DNA of 55,226 nt from Chara braunii (Eukaryota > Streptophyta > Charophyceae > Charales > Characeae). The translations under genes were made by a program, and so were the position numbers. The stretch spans positions 2,223,027 to 2,278,252 of the forward strand of contig BFEA01000053.1 in assembly GCA_003427395.1 (NCBI GenBank), read 5' to 3'. Below, one piece after another: positions 22,483-32,739 of this stretch; the stretch's first letter is position 1; each line of letters starts with the position of its first letter. The notes beneath the pieces are model-generated. The model was not told the DNA's origin, did no database searches, and saw only the letters and a program-made list of their open reading frames with translations.

Positions 22483-23151
22483 CCCTACAGGAAAGAGTCA
22501 AAGGCAGAGGTAGTCTTCAGGATTCGGCCGCAGCACTCAGGAGGAGTGCTGCAGTAGTCTTCAGCGCTAGGTAGTAGTGGTAGCGCTAGCTGTAGTCTTC
22601 GGCGTTGGGCGCCATAGCTGTAGCTGTAGTCTTCAGTGCTGGGCGCTGGTAGGTAGTAGATCGCAGAGTGGGAGAGAGACTGGCGGAGGCCAGTGTTACT
22701 TACCTGTGGNGCCATCGCTCCAGCTCCATCTTCGTGGTACCTGCATCAAGGCGCCAACTTCACAGGTTAGTACTGGACACAGAGAGAGAGAGAGTTCTTC
22801 TTCTTCCTCTTCTAAGTCCACCTTCTCTTCTCACCCTCTCGCCACCTCACTTCTCAGACCACGATAGAGAGAGACAGAGTTGTGACTTGAGACTTGACGA
22901 CATTGGATCNAGACTTGANATTTGGGATTCAGACAGTTCGACGAGGGACTATTTGGGCTTGTGCCGAAGACTNGGTGTTGANGACATTCCCATCTTCCCC
23001 CCTCCTCTTCGTCTATCCCCTTCCTCCTCGTCTGTGCATGTTCTGGGCTGGCGCTGTCTTCCTGTGTGAAGCGCCAGACCCATTNACACTATGAAACGAT
23101 GATGATGATGTATGTTTAGGGCTGCATTACAACATTGATTGNTCGGATCAC

Positions 23152-23164
23152 TGGTATCTAAGTC
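23152..23164 (+). other. Probable primer binding site (iMet-like)
   Basis: TGGTATCTAAGTC lies one base after the CA end of LTR-D. The first seven bases match the TGGTATCAGAGC site complementary to plant initiator tRNA-Met. Confidence 0.5.
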
Positions 23165-25217
23165 TTCCGCTGTGCTATCTTATACTTTGTATTGAAAGGT
23201 CGGTTCTTGTTCTGGTCTGCACCTATACGGTATGCAACAGGTTGAGACATAGACTAGGATGAGGGAAGGATTGCTTGTGGACAGACACTTTGCCGGCTGA
23301 ACACTTGCTTGGTGTCAAAGACAAGGCGAGGAAAGGAGACAGCGGAGAGCAGTTGAGGAGAGTTTGGTCTCGCAGAAGGTAAAGGTGGCAGCAGCCAACG
23401 CAGTGATGGCACTAGCATCTGTAGCAGCAACACACGTTAGAGCCAAGGGTGAGGCAGCAAAGGCTGCTGTTTCTGCAATGTCCCATGTCTCTTTCTAGAT
23501 CTCTTCGATAGGTGTTAGTCGGGGCATATCAGGGCCTTGCACTAGTCAGTCTGCTGGTGTGCAGGACCGCCAACAACAACCCTCGTCAATGGAGGACGTT
23601 GAGATTAGAGAAACGGATGCCCTATACACAGAGTTACAACGCCAGATACAGGAGGTAGAGGATATATGAGATAGAGCTAGAAAAAGAAAGCCTAGACTAG
23701 AGGCGAGGGAGGTGGAACTAAACTGGTTAGAAGCTTTGGATGTGGAAGCTCCTAATAAGCGGACACTTCGGTCCAGACAGTGTGGCAGAAGTACAGGCCG
23801 TGTCTTAGGAAATGCTAGCCACATTGATAGCCAGTCAGAATTAGATTATGGCTGCGCAGAGAGGTCCCAAGCCTATGGTGAAGCCTGCGCAACCCGTTGT
23901 AGTTCCCCTAGTGGTGGCCGGTGCGTCCTTGTCATTGCTGCCTATGAGCGGTCTCTCGGTACCTCAGTACAACATATTTCCAGCAGGCGGTTCATTAGTG
24001 GATAGTGGTGGTAGACTCAGGATTTGCTTCATCTGTCCCCATATCAACTGCTGCAACTACAGTGAGGCAGCCGGGCCAGCGGCTTGTGCAGCAGGTTAGG
24101 CGACCTGTTCCTGGCACAAGTGGTTGGTCCACAGCCAGAGACACGTCTATAGAAGGGAGAGAACATTGCTGGAGCAAGGTAGTTGGATGGGTAGACACAA
24201 GGCGATGTACATAACCGTGATCTTGATTCTTGGGATAGGGCCAGGTCTCTTGATCAGTTTCGGTTGTCAGGGGAAGAGATGAGACAAGAATGCTTGCAAC
24301 TCATAAGTTCTCCGACAGGACAGAGGAAACTAGTTGTGTTGCAGGAGTCCTTGTGTTACATCCCTGTTCGCTTCTCTACTCACACTCTATTAGGAGTAGG
24401 AAGTGATTCCAATTAAGCTACAGGCCATTCTTCTTCTTTTAAAAGGCTTGGACTATGAGGCCAAGCTAAGTAACGTGTGGGAGGGCTTGGATGATAGGAG
24501 GAAGAAGAAGCGAGCCCGGGATCGACGGAAGGACGATCTTGGGTTATAGACAGAGCTAGTAGGCGGCCATGAAACCAGCGCGAGGAGTGTTGGCCGTCTG
24601 TAGTTAGGCTGAGGCGACTAGTATGCGGAAGGGCAACCAGTCTAGGAGTCAAGGGGAAGGTCCTATTTTGTCTATAAGGATGAGAGAGGGTTTGGGATGT
24701 GCGGATAGACCGGCTTGAAAGGGGCACCAGCAGAGTGTATGGCAGGAATGGTCAAACCAAGGCGAGGGGTCCAATTCAGTTGGTCACCATAGGGATGCAG
24801 CCCAAAGAGGGGTAAGGCACCTTCAACCTAGGGAAGCACTGCGAGCACTTCCTTGGGAAGTACATCCGGCCTGTAGAAGTAGTAGCCGCTTCTGCTCTTG
24901 TTGAGGTGGTGGAATCCCTTACCATCTCAAAAGAAGGCCAAGGTTACTGACTCCTTAGTCACCCCGCAGGCACATCTGGACCACATGAAGCTCTGTTCAT
25001 GAGGTGTGTCAGAGTCCTTAGGAGCTAGATGGTGAGACCTGCTAGCTTCCTGGGTGACCAAGTGAAAGGTTCCAAGGATCTGGTAGACAACAATGTAGGT
25101 GGCCGTGGGGCTCGCAAACATTGTTCTACCTAAAACTACACTAGTTGCAATTGTATGATAAGTCTGCACATCGGGACCGTGTGCAGCAGCTAAGGCGATC
25201 TGTAGTATCTAACTTGG
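23165..25217 (+). pseudogene. Gag-like remnant downstream of LTR-D
   Basis: No intact gene is present. Plus-strand frames give a charged heptad-like stretch (EIRETDALYTELQRQIQEV, near 23596-23667), then a Pro/Val/Ser-rich stretch starting MAAQRGPKPMVKPAQP at 23848. The position just after a PBS suggests the gag leader of a retroelement. The frame shifts between segments and there are no capsid or zinc-knuckle matches. The identity as gag is inference from position. The element is cut by the LTR-A at 25218. Confidence 0.4.
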
Positions 25218-26259
25218 TGCAAGGAACATGAATATGGACGAAGCACAGAAATCCAGAATGCAAAATCACGCTGAAGACCAAGTAGTCAAAGCAAGAGCAG
25301 ATAGCACAATGGCGCCGAGTAACCATCCATTTGAGAATGATACAGAAGAATCATGAGTCAATGTCCAAGCCCAACAGGGCAACACCAACAACATATCCCA
25401 ATGTAGCTCTCTCTCTTGAATGGCGCCAGGCGCCCTGCCTACTCTACAGCCTAACACTACAACTACAGAATGAAAGCAACCAGACAACTTGACGACCAGC
25501 AAGTGATGATGTCAACACCAATGCCGACCTCCCACCTCCACCAGATACGTCTCCCTTTTCATCCACACTCTCCCTTGTTATCCGACACAGCGCCCTTCAC
25601 CTCTGAAGAACCACCTTCGCCCTTCCTCCTCTGCGCCCACAGGCAGCCCGGCTATGGCCGCCAGCGCCCTGCGCCCAGGCAACGCACTACCGCTTAGCGC
25701 TCGCCTGACTTCCTCAGCCTTAGCGCAATGCAGCACACATGCAACGCAGCAGCGTGCCGGCCTTGCTCGCAATGGCCAAGATCCCTTGCCCACTCGCCCT
25801 GCTTGCCTATATGCCAGTGTTGCGTGTGGGCGGCCTCCCTTCAGCCTGCGCCTGGGCCCCAGTACCTGAACCCAGGTCCGATGCGGTTGGGGCCCGGGAG
25901 ATGCANTTGTGCCTCCTTCATCAGGGCCTGCGGCCAGATTCAGATAGTGGACCGATTTCCCATTGGCATTTTCGGCCTCTATTTCCAGTATGCAATGTCG
26001 GCCTCACGTTTATGTGCCTAGGGCCTAACCAACTTTGGGGCCCTGGGATTTCTGCATTTGCAGAGCTCCGATACTCTGTGCCTCCAACCAACTGGCGTGC
26101 TGCAACTGTATGGACCCCACTTCGAGAAATGTTTGCACAGAGGGCTCTTTTTGATTTGCTGGACCGCCCTCACTTAGGGCGGGCACGAGGCTTGCTGGGG
26201 CCTTGGCCCAGAATATGTACATCATGGCAAAGCCCCTTCTTGAGGGCTCAATCCTCACA
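25218..26259 (-). repeat. LTR-A, 3' LTR of composite element
   Basis: It is 1,042 bp. On the minus strand it starts TGTGAGGATTGAGCCC (at 26259) and ends GTTCCTTGCA (at 25218). It is nearly identical by eye to 31699-32739. It contains the GCGGG hairpin (26164-26184) and a GGCGCCAGGCGCC palindrome (near 25423). Confidence 0.9.
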
Positions 26260-26284
26260 TTCCATCCCCCTTAGCTTCGAAAGT
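26260..26284 (-). other. Polypurine tract
   Basis: On the minus strand the bases directly before the LTR read AAGGGGGATGGAA then TGTGAGG. A purine run abutting the TG of a 3' LTR is the plus-strand primer. The copy at 34301 has the corresponding AAGGGAGAAGGTA. Confidence 0.8.
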
Positions 26285-26296
26285 CCGCTGAGATGC

Positions 26297-26986
26297 TTAC
26301 TTCGCAGGTGCCTTCCTTTTTAGCATTCTTTCATACTCTGCCACCACTTGAGGAGGTGTCTCAATTAGTTCCTCTTTAGTAAACCATTGATCTTCCTTTG
26401 GATCTGTATGATGCCTGAATCTGACGCGATACTCCCGCTTGGGTTTTGGAGGTCTTCCTCTACCCAATGGCTTCTGAACAGGCAGATCTCGGTGATCCAC
26501 AATGTGGTCGATGTCCACTTGACCATCCATGGTTGGGGGCAGCATCGATCTCCTTGAAGGGAATTGATTAGTCTTAGCAAAAGGTGCAAGCTGTGAGGCA
26601 TGAAAGACAGGGTGAGTGCGTAGGTGTCCAGGGATACGGATAACATAGGTAGGACCATCCATCTCATCCCCCGCTACATCCAAGACTTCCCAGGGACCAA
26701 AATACTGAGGCATTAGTTCACGAGAGATCCCGAATTCCTGTCCTAGCTCACTAGCCTTGACCCAGACACGTTCCCCTACCTGAAATGAGGACTGTCGTCG
26801 ATGCTTGTTCTCAGAAGCAATTATTGCTTGCTGAGCTTTCTTGATGTGATCGATAGCTTGCTGCAACAACTTCTCATACTGCACACCATACTCAAGTGTG
26901 CCGAGAGTTGCAGAGGATCGTTTGAAAGCAGCCTCACACTCATCACTCCAGTCCCACGGCGTGTCAAGTCGAGTTAGATTTGTCAA
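26297..26986 (-). CDS. Truncated pol: RNase H start fused to integrase C-terminus and chromodomain
   Basis: This frame has 229 residues. Residues 1-25 (TNLTRLDTPWDWSDECEAAF) are the very start of the Gypsy RNase H region. The next residues jump to GVQYEKLLQQAIDHIKKAQQ, which normally follows the integrase catalytic core. So most of RNase H, the zinc finger and the whole DD35E core are deleted in frame. Residues about 55-130 form the C-terminal integrase fold (VWVKASELGQEF, YFGPWEVLDV, HPVFHASQLAPF). Residues about 155-225 look like a chromodomain (IVDHRDLP ... YRVRFRHHTDPKEDQWFTKEEL), which in chromoviruses helps target insertion to chromatin. A stop lies just before the polypurine tract. Confidence 0.8.
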   Translation of the reverse strand: MTNLTRLDTPWDWSDECEAAFKRSSATLGTLEYGVQYEKLLQQAIDHIKKAQQAIIASENKHRRQSSFQVGERVWVKASELGQEFGISRELMPQYFGPWEVLDVAGDEMDGPTYVIRIPGHLRTHPVFHASQLAPFAKTNQFPSRRSMLPPTMDGQVDIDHIVDHRDLPVQKPLGRGRPPKPKREYRVRFRHHTDPKEDQWFTKEELIETPPQVVAEYERMLKRKAPAK

Positions 26987-27386
26987 AGGAGAGGCAACTG
27001 TAGAATAGTTCCTTTACGAAGTTCCTATAGTAGCCGCACATTCCTAAGAAAGATCTGATTTCAGTAACAGTCTGAGGTTGTGGCCAGTCCCTTATACTAG
27101 CCACCTTCGCATCTTCCGGCCTAATCCCTTCCGCGGATACTTCATGACCCAAGTATAAGATCTTAGTACGTTCGAACTCACATTTCTCTAGGTTGACCTT
27201 ATGCTTGTGCTGTTGCAAGAGTGAGAGTACAATCTCAATGTGCTGTGCATGCTCTTCGACAGACTTACTAAAGATCAGAATATCGTCGAGATAAACAACG
27301 ACAAACTTATCTAAGTGGTCATGGAAGATCCTATTCATAGCGTGCTGGAACGTACCCGGCGTGTTACAAAGGCCAAAGGGCATCAC
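26964..27386 (-). CDS. Reverse transcriptase, C-terminal part
   Basis: This frame has 140 residues. It begins MMPFGLCNTPGTFQHAMN, the conserved RT box, and carries the catalytic YLDDILIFS at about residue 33. It continues with the FVRLLYLGH..S..GI..D thumb block and IRSFLGMCGYYRNFVKEL. The upstream part is in another frame because of a one-base gain near 27477. The end is shifted relative to the 26297-26986 frame near the deletion junction. Both catalytic Asp residues are kept. Confidence 0.85.
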   Translation of the reverse strand: MMPFGLCNTPGTFQHAMNRIFHDHLDKFVVVYLDDILIFSKSVEEHAQHIEIVLSLLQQHKHKVNLEKCEFERTKILYLGHEVSAEGIRPEDAKVASIRDWPQPQTVTEIRSFLGMCGYYRNFVKELFYSCLSFDKSNST

Positions 27387-27438
27387 AACAAACTCATAAA
27401 GACCATATCTGGTCTGAAATGCAGTCTTGTGTTGGTCC

Positions 27439-28614
27439 TCAGGTCTTATTGCGATCTGATGGTAGTCGGATTTTAAAATCTATCTTGCTATAGTACTTGC
27501 ATCCCTGCACCCTATCCAATAGGTCGTCTATGCGAGGTAGAGGCTCTGCGTTCTTCACTGTGATGGCATTGAGGCCTCTACAGTCAATGCACATCCTCAA
27601 TGTACCCCCCTTCTTTGGTACAAATAGTACTGGTGATCCGTAGGGGGAAGTACTCGGCCGGATCCATCCCTTCTCTGTCAGCTCTTTCAGTTGTCGCCGA
27701 AGTTCATCCAACTCGGCAGGAGCCATCCTATAGATCCTTCCCTTTGGGGTTTTACTCCCTGGAATGATTTCTATGGTGTGGACAACCTCCCTTTCTACGA
27801 CTCCTGTGGGCTCCTCGAACAGATCAGGGAACTTAGCAACAACGTGTTCTATCTCTGGGGGAGTTTTAACGGCCGCCCCTTTCTCAAAGACATACACTAG
27901 GTACATACCCTCCTCTTGGTTCTCTTTGTAATAGTTATAAAACGCTGATGCACACAAGCAGCCATAGGTGTCTATTATGCTACTGGCTTTGAACTTAGTC
28001 AATCTCACTGTTCTGCCATATGGCAACTTATGTTTTAGCACCTTCTTGTCCCAGTCAAACTGGGGCTTGGCAACCTCAAGGTAGTACATGCCTAACAACA
28101 TGTCGAATGGTAAGTCGTCGCTAACAAGGAACGAAATCTTATGATTAAGTTCCCCTCCTCCATAGGAGAAGGTACAGACTACGTCCTTGATATAGTCTGT
28201 GACAATCATGCGCTCCTTATTGGCCAAAGTAGATGCTACGGGTCTACTAAGGTGTTGTACCCGGTTATGTAGGTGCAACCTTTCCAAACAGTCGCGACTT
28301 ATGTAATTCTGCGTGGAGCCAATGTCTATGAAGGCACCACATTTGCGGCCTCCTACATCAACTTCCACCACGAAATGTTCCCCTCTAGGACCCTTCCTTA
28401 GTGTCACCCAAGATTCACGAGGGTCCTTGTTTGACCACTCGCTTTCCAGATCTTCTAAGGCTTCAGACACATCCAACGTACAGAGCATAGTTTGGTCTGC
28501 ATGAGTCTGCGGGGTGACTAAAGAGTCGTTAGCTATGGCCATCTCATGAAGTGGGGAGGGTATCTGGCCCACTTCACCATGAGTAGAAGCAGCTAAAATT
28601 TCCACCGGCCTCAA
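27439..28614 (-). CDS. Aspartic protease and N-terminal reverse transcriptase
   Basis: This frame has 391 residues. The protease active-site region reads [13 protein letters not shown]. The usual D-S/T-G triad is D-I-G here, which should weaken or kill the enzyme. A later [13 protein letters not shown] is the second protease landmark. RT begins at [15 protein letters not shown] and continues [20 protein letters not shown] and [15 protein letters not shown]. The frame breaks after KYYSKID at about 27477-27485, where an extra base in a T/A homopolymer moves YHQIA into the next frame. Confidence 0.85.
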   Translation of the reverse strand: MRPVEILAASTHGEVGQIPSPLHEMAIANDSLVTPQTHADQTMLCTLDVSEALEDLESEWSNKDPRESWVTLRKGPRGEHFVVEVDVGGRKCGAFIDIGSTQNYISRDCLERLHLHNRVQHLSRPVASTLANKERMIVTDYIKDVVCTFSYGGGELNHKISFLVSDDLPFDMLLGMYYLEVAKPQFDWDKKVLKHKLPYGRTVRLTKFKASSIIDTYGCLCASAFYNYYKENQEEGMYLVYVFEKGAAVKTPPEIEHVVAKFPDLFEEPTGVVEREVVHTIEIIPGSKTPKGRIYRMAPAELDELRRQLKELTEKGWIRPSTSPYGSPVLFVPKKGGTLRMCIDCRGLNAITVKNAEPLPRIDDLLDRVQGCKYYSKIDFKIRLPSDRNKT

Positions 28615-28979
28615 GTGTTTCCCGAGCTAGAAGCTTGGGACGAAGATGCCCCCATCTTAAGAGGTATCTTCTGCGTGACCTTTGCGTTCTGGCACTTGTA
28701 CTGGGTGTGTCCGTATTCACTACAGTTAATACAAGCACCACGCACTCGGCGGTCCCGCCACACTTCTTGATCAAGACCTGCCTTGACCCAATCAGCAACT
28801 TTGGTCTGATTGGAGGCGGCCTTCCCTTGACTCTTTTGATGGCCCTTCACTCGGCCACCTGTAGTAGCCTTAACTACTGCGGCGAGGGTGCTACCCTCAG
28901 CGATCTCCTTGCCGTCGTACTCTGAAACATCCAACAGGTGTGTGAGCTCGTCGATCTGTTTGAGTCCCATCGGACTCAA
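28611..28979 (-). CDS. Gag C-terminal part with CCHC zinc knuckle
   Basis: This frame has 122 residues. [14 protein letters not shown] is a complete CX2CX4HX4C zinc knuckle, the RNA-binding nucleocapsid motif of Gag. Basic residues precede it. The upstream capsid lies in a different frame (break near 28975). The protease frame overlaps the end by a few bases, so a shift separates gag and pol. Confidence 0.8.
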   Translation of the reverse strand: MSPMGLKQIDELTHLLDVSEYDGKEIAEGSTLAAVVKATTGGRVKGHQKSQGKAASNQTKVADWVKAGLDQEVWRDRRVRGACINCSEYGHTQYKCQNAKVTQKIPLKMGASSSQASSSGNT

Positions 28980-29553
28980 CCATCAACAATTTAACCCCTT
29001 TCTTCTTCCATTCCTGTGGACTCTTCTTTTTCTTTGCGTCTACTGAAGAAGGTTGAGCACTTCCTAAAGTGGCCTCTAAATCTAAGGTTTTTCTAGACAA
29101 GGTCTCAAATGAGTGATATTCAAGGCGGGCCTCGCTGGCCATCAAATTTATGAGATTCTCTGGGAGACATCTCACAAACGTGGTCAACAAGAATTGGTTA
29201 TCGTAGTTTATGCCTGGGACGACGATTAGGCTCTCTACGGTAGTCGTAAGCTCCCTGACTGACTTGAAATTTCTTGGGTCTAGTCTGTTTATCGCATCAG
29301 TGGCAATTTGTGCCTGTTGTGGATTGTGCCAACGAGCTTCTACCATTTCTAAGAACTGGTCTAACGTAATGGTCTTAGCCCAGTCCGCCATTCGTCGTCC
29401 GTACCTGGTCTTTGAAACTAAACCATCCAGCCATTTGGCTGCTGTACCCTCAAGGTTAGATGCAACAGTAATCACCTCCTCCTCCTGCAAAGTCCTCTTC
29501 GCCTTTACCCATACCGGAACCGTTTTCCTCGTCCTTCTCTCCTGAGAAGGCAA
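28897..29553 (-). CDS. Gag capsid region
   Basis: This frame has 218 residues. VWVKAKRTLQEEEVITVASN followed by GTAAKWLDGL and FLEMVEARWHNPQQAQIATD is the usual Gypsy Gag (retrotrans_gag-type) helical capsid core, ending with a DLEATLG helix. It is separated from the N-terminal gag frame by a shift near 29520. Confidence 0.75.
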   Translation of the reverse strand: MPSQERRTRKTVPVWVKAKRTLQEEEVITVASNLEGTAAKWLDGLVSKTRYGRRMADWAKTITLDQFLEMVEARWHNPQQAQIATDAINRLDPRNFKSVRELTTTVESLIVVPGINYDNQFLLTTFVRCLPENLINLMASEARLEYHSFETLSRKTLDLEATLGSAQPSSVDAKKKKSPQEWKKKGVKLLMVESDGTQTDRRAHTPVGCFRVRRQGDR

Positions 29554-30406
29554 GAGGCGGTTTCATAGGGGTCTTTGGATACCATTGACCTTGCTGCTGT
29601 CCCTGTTGAGGAACAAGTTGTTGCGGTGGTGTAGCTACCATCGCTGACCCAAAAGAAGAAGAAGCAACAGTCTGTGAGACTGCTGCAGACGTACCACTTG
29701 ACTGTGTGCCAGCTTGTTCTGGAAAGGGGCTTGACATCGCCGTTAATGGCAACGGCGACTGTGCTGCTGCCCTAAATCCTGGCCTTTGCAAAAGGTCCAA
29801 GATCTGGTCAAGAGAGTTCTGCATGAAGTCTAGTCTGCTGTCCACATGCGCATGCAGCGACAACATGCTATTCTTCAACACTTTCATGTCGTTAGACATG
29901 GCTGAATCATCCAACCCCTCTAATGCAGCTTTGTCTGCCTCTAACGTGTCAAGCCTGGCTGCTCTTCGTTTGGTCTCGTTTTCTCTATTGGTTGCCTGTT
30001 TCAGTTCCCTCTCTAACCGTTCGCGAATCCTTTCGACCTGTTGGAGCTCTAGGAGCTCCCTGCCGCGTGGGGTCAACGGGCTTAACTGCGAGCCCGCCAT
30101 TTGACTTGTGGTACCCGCGGGCCCTGAGGGCATTCCCAACAGGGTCCCTGACGAGGATGCAGCAGAGGACGCAGCAGAGCTTGCGCCGTTAGTCATTGCT
30201 GGTGCTCTGGCTGCTGCTGCCTGCTCTCTAGCTGCTAGATTCGGTGCTGCCCTCGCTGCTGCAAGAGCACGGGCTCTACGTTCGGCACGAAGCCGTGCTT
30301 CGTCTCCCGGTTGTAGGGTTTGGATTACGTGTGGGACCCTCGGTGCTCCCGAACGTATAAGTCTCACATTGTCAACTTCACCCTCATCGGTGTCTGACCC
30401 GCTCAT
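29456..30406 (-). CDS. Gag N-terminal region
   Basis: This frame has 316 residues from ATG at 30406, about 90 bp inside LTR-B. The order is: an acidic start (SGSDTDEGEVDNVRLIRSG), an Ala/Arg-rich helix, a Ser/Ala linker, a long charged coiled coil (about residues 118-175, ELLELQQVERIRERLERELK), a short helix (DMKVLKNSMLSLHAHVDSRL), and a Gln/Pro/Ser tail leading to the capsid. It resembles retroelement gag leaders by position and composition. The last residues after about 300 are out of frame. Confidence 0.7.
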   Translation of the reverse strand: MSGSDTDEGEVDNVRLIRSGAPRVPHVIQTLQPGDEARLRAERRARALAAARAAPNLAAREQAAAARAPAMTNGASSAASSAASSSGTLLGMPSGPAGTTSQMAGSQLSPLTPRGRELLELQQVERIRERLERELKQATNRENETKRRAARLDTLEADKAALEGLDDSAMSNDMKVLKNSMLSLHAHVDSRLDFMQNSLDQILDLLQRPGFRAAAQSPLPLTAMSSPFPEQAGTQSSGTSAAVSQTVASSSFGSAMVATPPQQLVPQQGQQQGQWYPKTPMKPPLAFSGEKDEENGSGMGKGEEDFAGGGGDYCCI

Positions 30407-30496
30407 CAGTTAGGCAAACATTATCTGCACTACAACCCCCTAGTGGAGTCCTACCACAGCATGTGTCTGACCGGCACCTAATTTTCTAAAAATAAT

Positions 30497-31490
30497 TGTG
30501 TCCGGCAGGTCCCCTACTTTTACTTCAAGTGGCAGCCTACAACATTCACAATAGACTGTCGACATAGTCTAGGTGTACCTTGATTGGTTCACTTACAGCA
30601 GCATTAGATAGAACTGGCTATGGTAGTATAACAGTCCTACTCTAATCTGTCTGTGAGGTGTTAGCAGCTGCCAACCAACTAATCAAAAATAAACCAAGAC
30701 CATGTTGCAGATGTATGATCAGTGGGTATGGTTGTGTTTCCAGTTGAGCATCAAATTAGAACCTACCCTTCCCCTCAATCCAACATACTGGTTCGCATCA
30801 TTGAGCAGCTGTGTCTTCGTGTGTAAATGTCGGCCCACCCCTGTTCCCAAGTCGTTGCCGAGCAAGCCAGCCAGTCCACTCTTATTTACCCTCGTACGGA
30901 AACGAGCCTTACACCCGGTTGATCTTCCTGATCAGGAGGAATTTTAAGAGCGCCCCCATCTCTTCAGGAATTATTTAATGTCGCAGTCAGGACGACGATC
31001 ACAGCCAGATTCAATCCGAGTCCCAACCAGAAATGTTTATAGACGGTCTGGCAAGCGTCTCATAAAAGGCTGGCACACCTGGCAGGACTTCTACAGCGCA
31101 GCATAGTGCCAAGATGGACAAGCAGCCATCGCATGCGTGACCTACTCCCATTGGGTTGGCATGGTGACCGTGACCCAGTGCTTAGACCAGGGCCCTTCAG
31201 AGGCACCGCCCTTTCTCCTTCCAGATGCTTCCGGGAAGATTGTCGTCTCTCAAGGTAGCGCGCTCACGACACCTCACCAAAAGAGAGGACTCTCAAGTTG
31301 GACTCACTTCCTCACGGTAAGAAGAGATTGAGAGAGTAAATAAGGTAAGGGAACAACGTACCTGGAGATAGCTGCCCCCAACCACAGATTTCTCACCAAT
31401 TGAGCTGAGTGTGCATTTGATGACCGGTCTTGGCCTCGGTACCACCCACAACGCAATGCAGTGCCACCTCAGCTGAATGCCACATCAGCA
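30497..31490 (-). mobile_element. LTR-B, placed as 5' LTR of the gag-pol unit
   Basis: On the minus strand it starts TGCTGATGTGGCA (at 31490) and ends GGACACA (near 30497-30499). It is the inverted homologue of 21171-22018, where the same sequence follows integrase. Being after integrase in one place and before gag here identifies it as an LTR. The exact 3' end is uncertain, because no clear PBS adjoins it. Confidence 0.65.
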
Positions 31491-31683
31491 TGCTCTCATC
31501 ACTAATCATACATTCCGCCTGTCACCACGATAATTAATGTCGTCTTAGCCTTCCGGCGCACACCTCTCTACCCAGGCTGTGCGCCTAATATTGCCTGACG
31601 TCACAAGAACCAACTGTGAAGAAGCATCATCAACGCACTCTGTACAACGCCAGCGCACCAAAGGTAAGTGGCGAATCAAACCA

Positions 31684-31697
31684 GCTCCGACACCAAA
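31684..31697 (-). other. Primer binding site of LTR-A element
   Basis: On the minus strand TTTGGTGTCGGAGC follows the CA end of the right LTR-A. It agrees with the iMet-type site TGGTATCAGAGC at 10 of 12 positions. Confidence 0.65.
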
Positions 31698-31698
31698 T

Positions 31699-32739
31699 TG
31701 CCAGGAACATGAATATGGACGAAGCACAGAAATCCAGAATGCAAAATCACACTGAAGTCCGAGTAGTCAAAGCAAGAGCAGATAGCACAATATCGAGTAA
31801 CCATCCATTTGAGAACGATACAGAAGAATCGTGAGTCAATGTCCAAGCCCAACAGGGCAACACCAACAGCATAACCCAACGTAGCTCTCTCTCTCTTGAA
31901 TGGCGCCAGGCGCCCCACCTACTCTACAGCCTAACACTACAACTACAGAATGAAAGCAACCAGACAACTTGACGACCAGCGAGTGATGATGTCAACACCA
32001 ATGCCGACCTCCCACCTCCACCAGATACGTCTCCCTCTTCACCCACACTCTCCCTTGTTATCCCACACAGCGCCCTTCACCTCCGAAGAACCACCTTCGT
32101 CCTTCCTCCTCTGCGCCCACAGGCAGCCCGGCTATGGCCGCCAGCGCCCTGCGCCCAGGCAGTGCACTACCGCTTAGCGCTTGCCTGCCTTCCTCAGCCT
32201 TAGGGCAACGCAGCACACATGCAACGCAGCAGCGTGCCGGCCTTGCTCGCAATGGCCAAGATCCCCTGCCCACTCACCCTGCTTGCCTATATGCCAGTGT
32301 TGCGTGTGGGCGGCCTCCCTTCAGCCTGCGCCTGGGCCCCAGTACCTGAACCCAGGTCCGTTGCGGTTGGGGCCCGGGATATGCAGTTGTGCCTCCTTCA
32401 TCAGGGCCTGCGGCCAGATTCAGATAGTGGACCGATTTCCCATTGGCATTTTCGGCCTCTATTTCCAGTATGCAATGTCGGCCTCACGTTTATGTGCCTA
32501 GGGCCTAACCAACTTTGGGGCCCTGGGATTTCTGCATTTGCAGAGCTCCGATACTCTGTGCCTCCAACCAACTGGCGTGCTGCAACTGTATGGACCCCAC
32601 TTCGAGAAATGTTTGCACAGAGGGCTCTTGTTGATTTGCTGGCCCGCCTTCACTTAGGGCGGGCACGAGGCTTGCTGGGGCCTTAGCCCAGAACATGTAC
32701 ATCATGGCAAGGCCCCTTCTTGAGGGCTCAATCCTCACA
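31699..32739 (-). repeat. LTR-A, 5' LTR of composite element
   Basis: It is 1,041 bp, the direct copy of 25218-26259. It holds a perfect GCCCGCC/GGCGGGC hairpin (32642-32664). The few differences between the two copies suggest a fairly recent insertion. Confidence 0.9.

Larger units (their letters stand above)
22029..23150 (+). mobile_element. LTR-D with promoter, 5' LTR of a broken element
   Basis: The 3' end is well placed: CA at 23149-23150, one base, then a tRNA-iMet-like PBS. The body contains palindromic tandem repeats, a TATA box at 22466, and a repeated 'cggcgttgggcgcca' palindrome motif shared with LTR-A and LTR-E. The start (TG near 22029) is a guess. Several Ns lie at about 22710-23142. 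Confidence 0.55.
25218..32739 (-). mobile_element. Composite minus-strand Ty3/Gypsy element (LTR-A bounded)
   Basis: Two direct 1.04-kb LTR-A copies (25218-26259, 31699-32739) flank a minus-strand gag-pol. Just inside the right LTR is a PBS; just inside the left LTR is a polypurine tract, so both ends are bona fide. Between the right LTR-A and gag lies a second, unrelated LTR (LTR-B, 30497-31490). Pol jumps from the start of RNase H to after the integrase core (near 26975). Outer flanks TTGG and TTAG agree at 3 of 4 bases. It is non-autonomous as it stands. Confidence 0.8.

Noticed and set aside
25739-26323. 194-residue plus-strand frame, and its copy at 32219-32686
   Set aside because: Both lie within the two LTR-A copies, antisense to the element, and match because the LTRs are duplicates.
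29706-30413. Plus-strand frames opposite gag
   Set aside because: They are antisense shadows of the Ala/Ser-rich gag leader.
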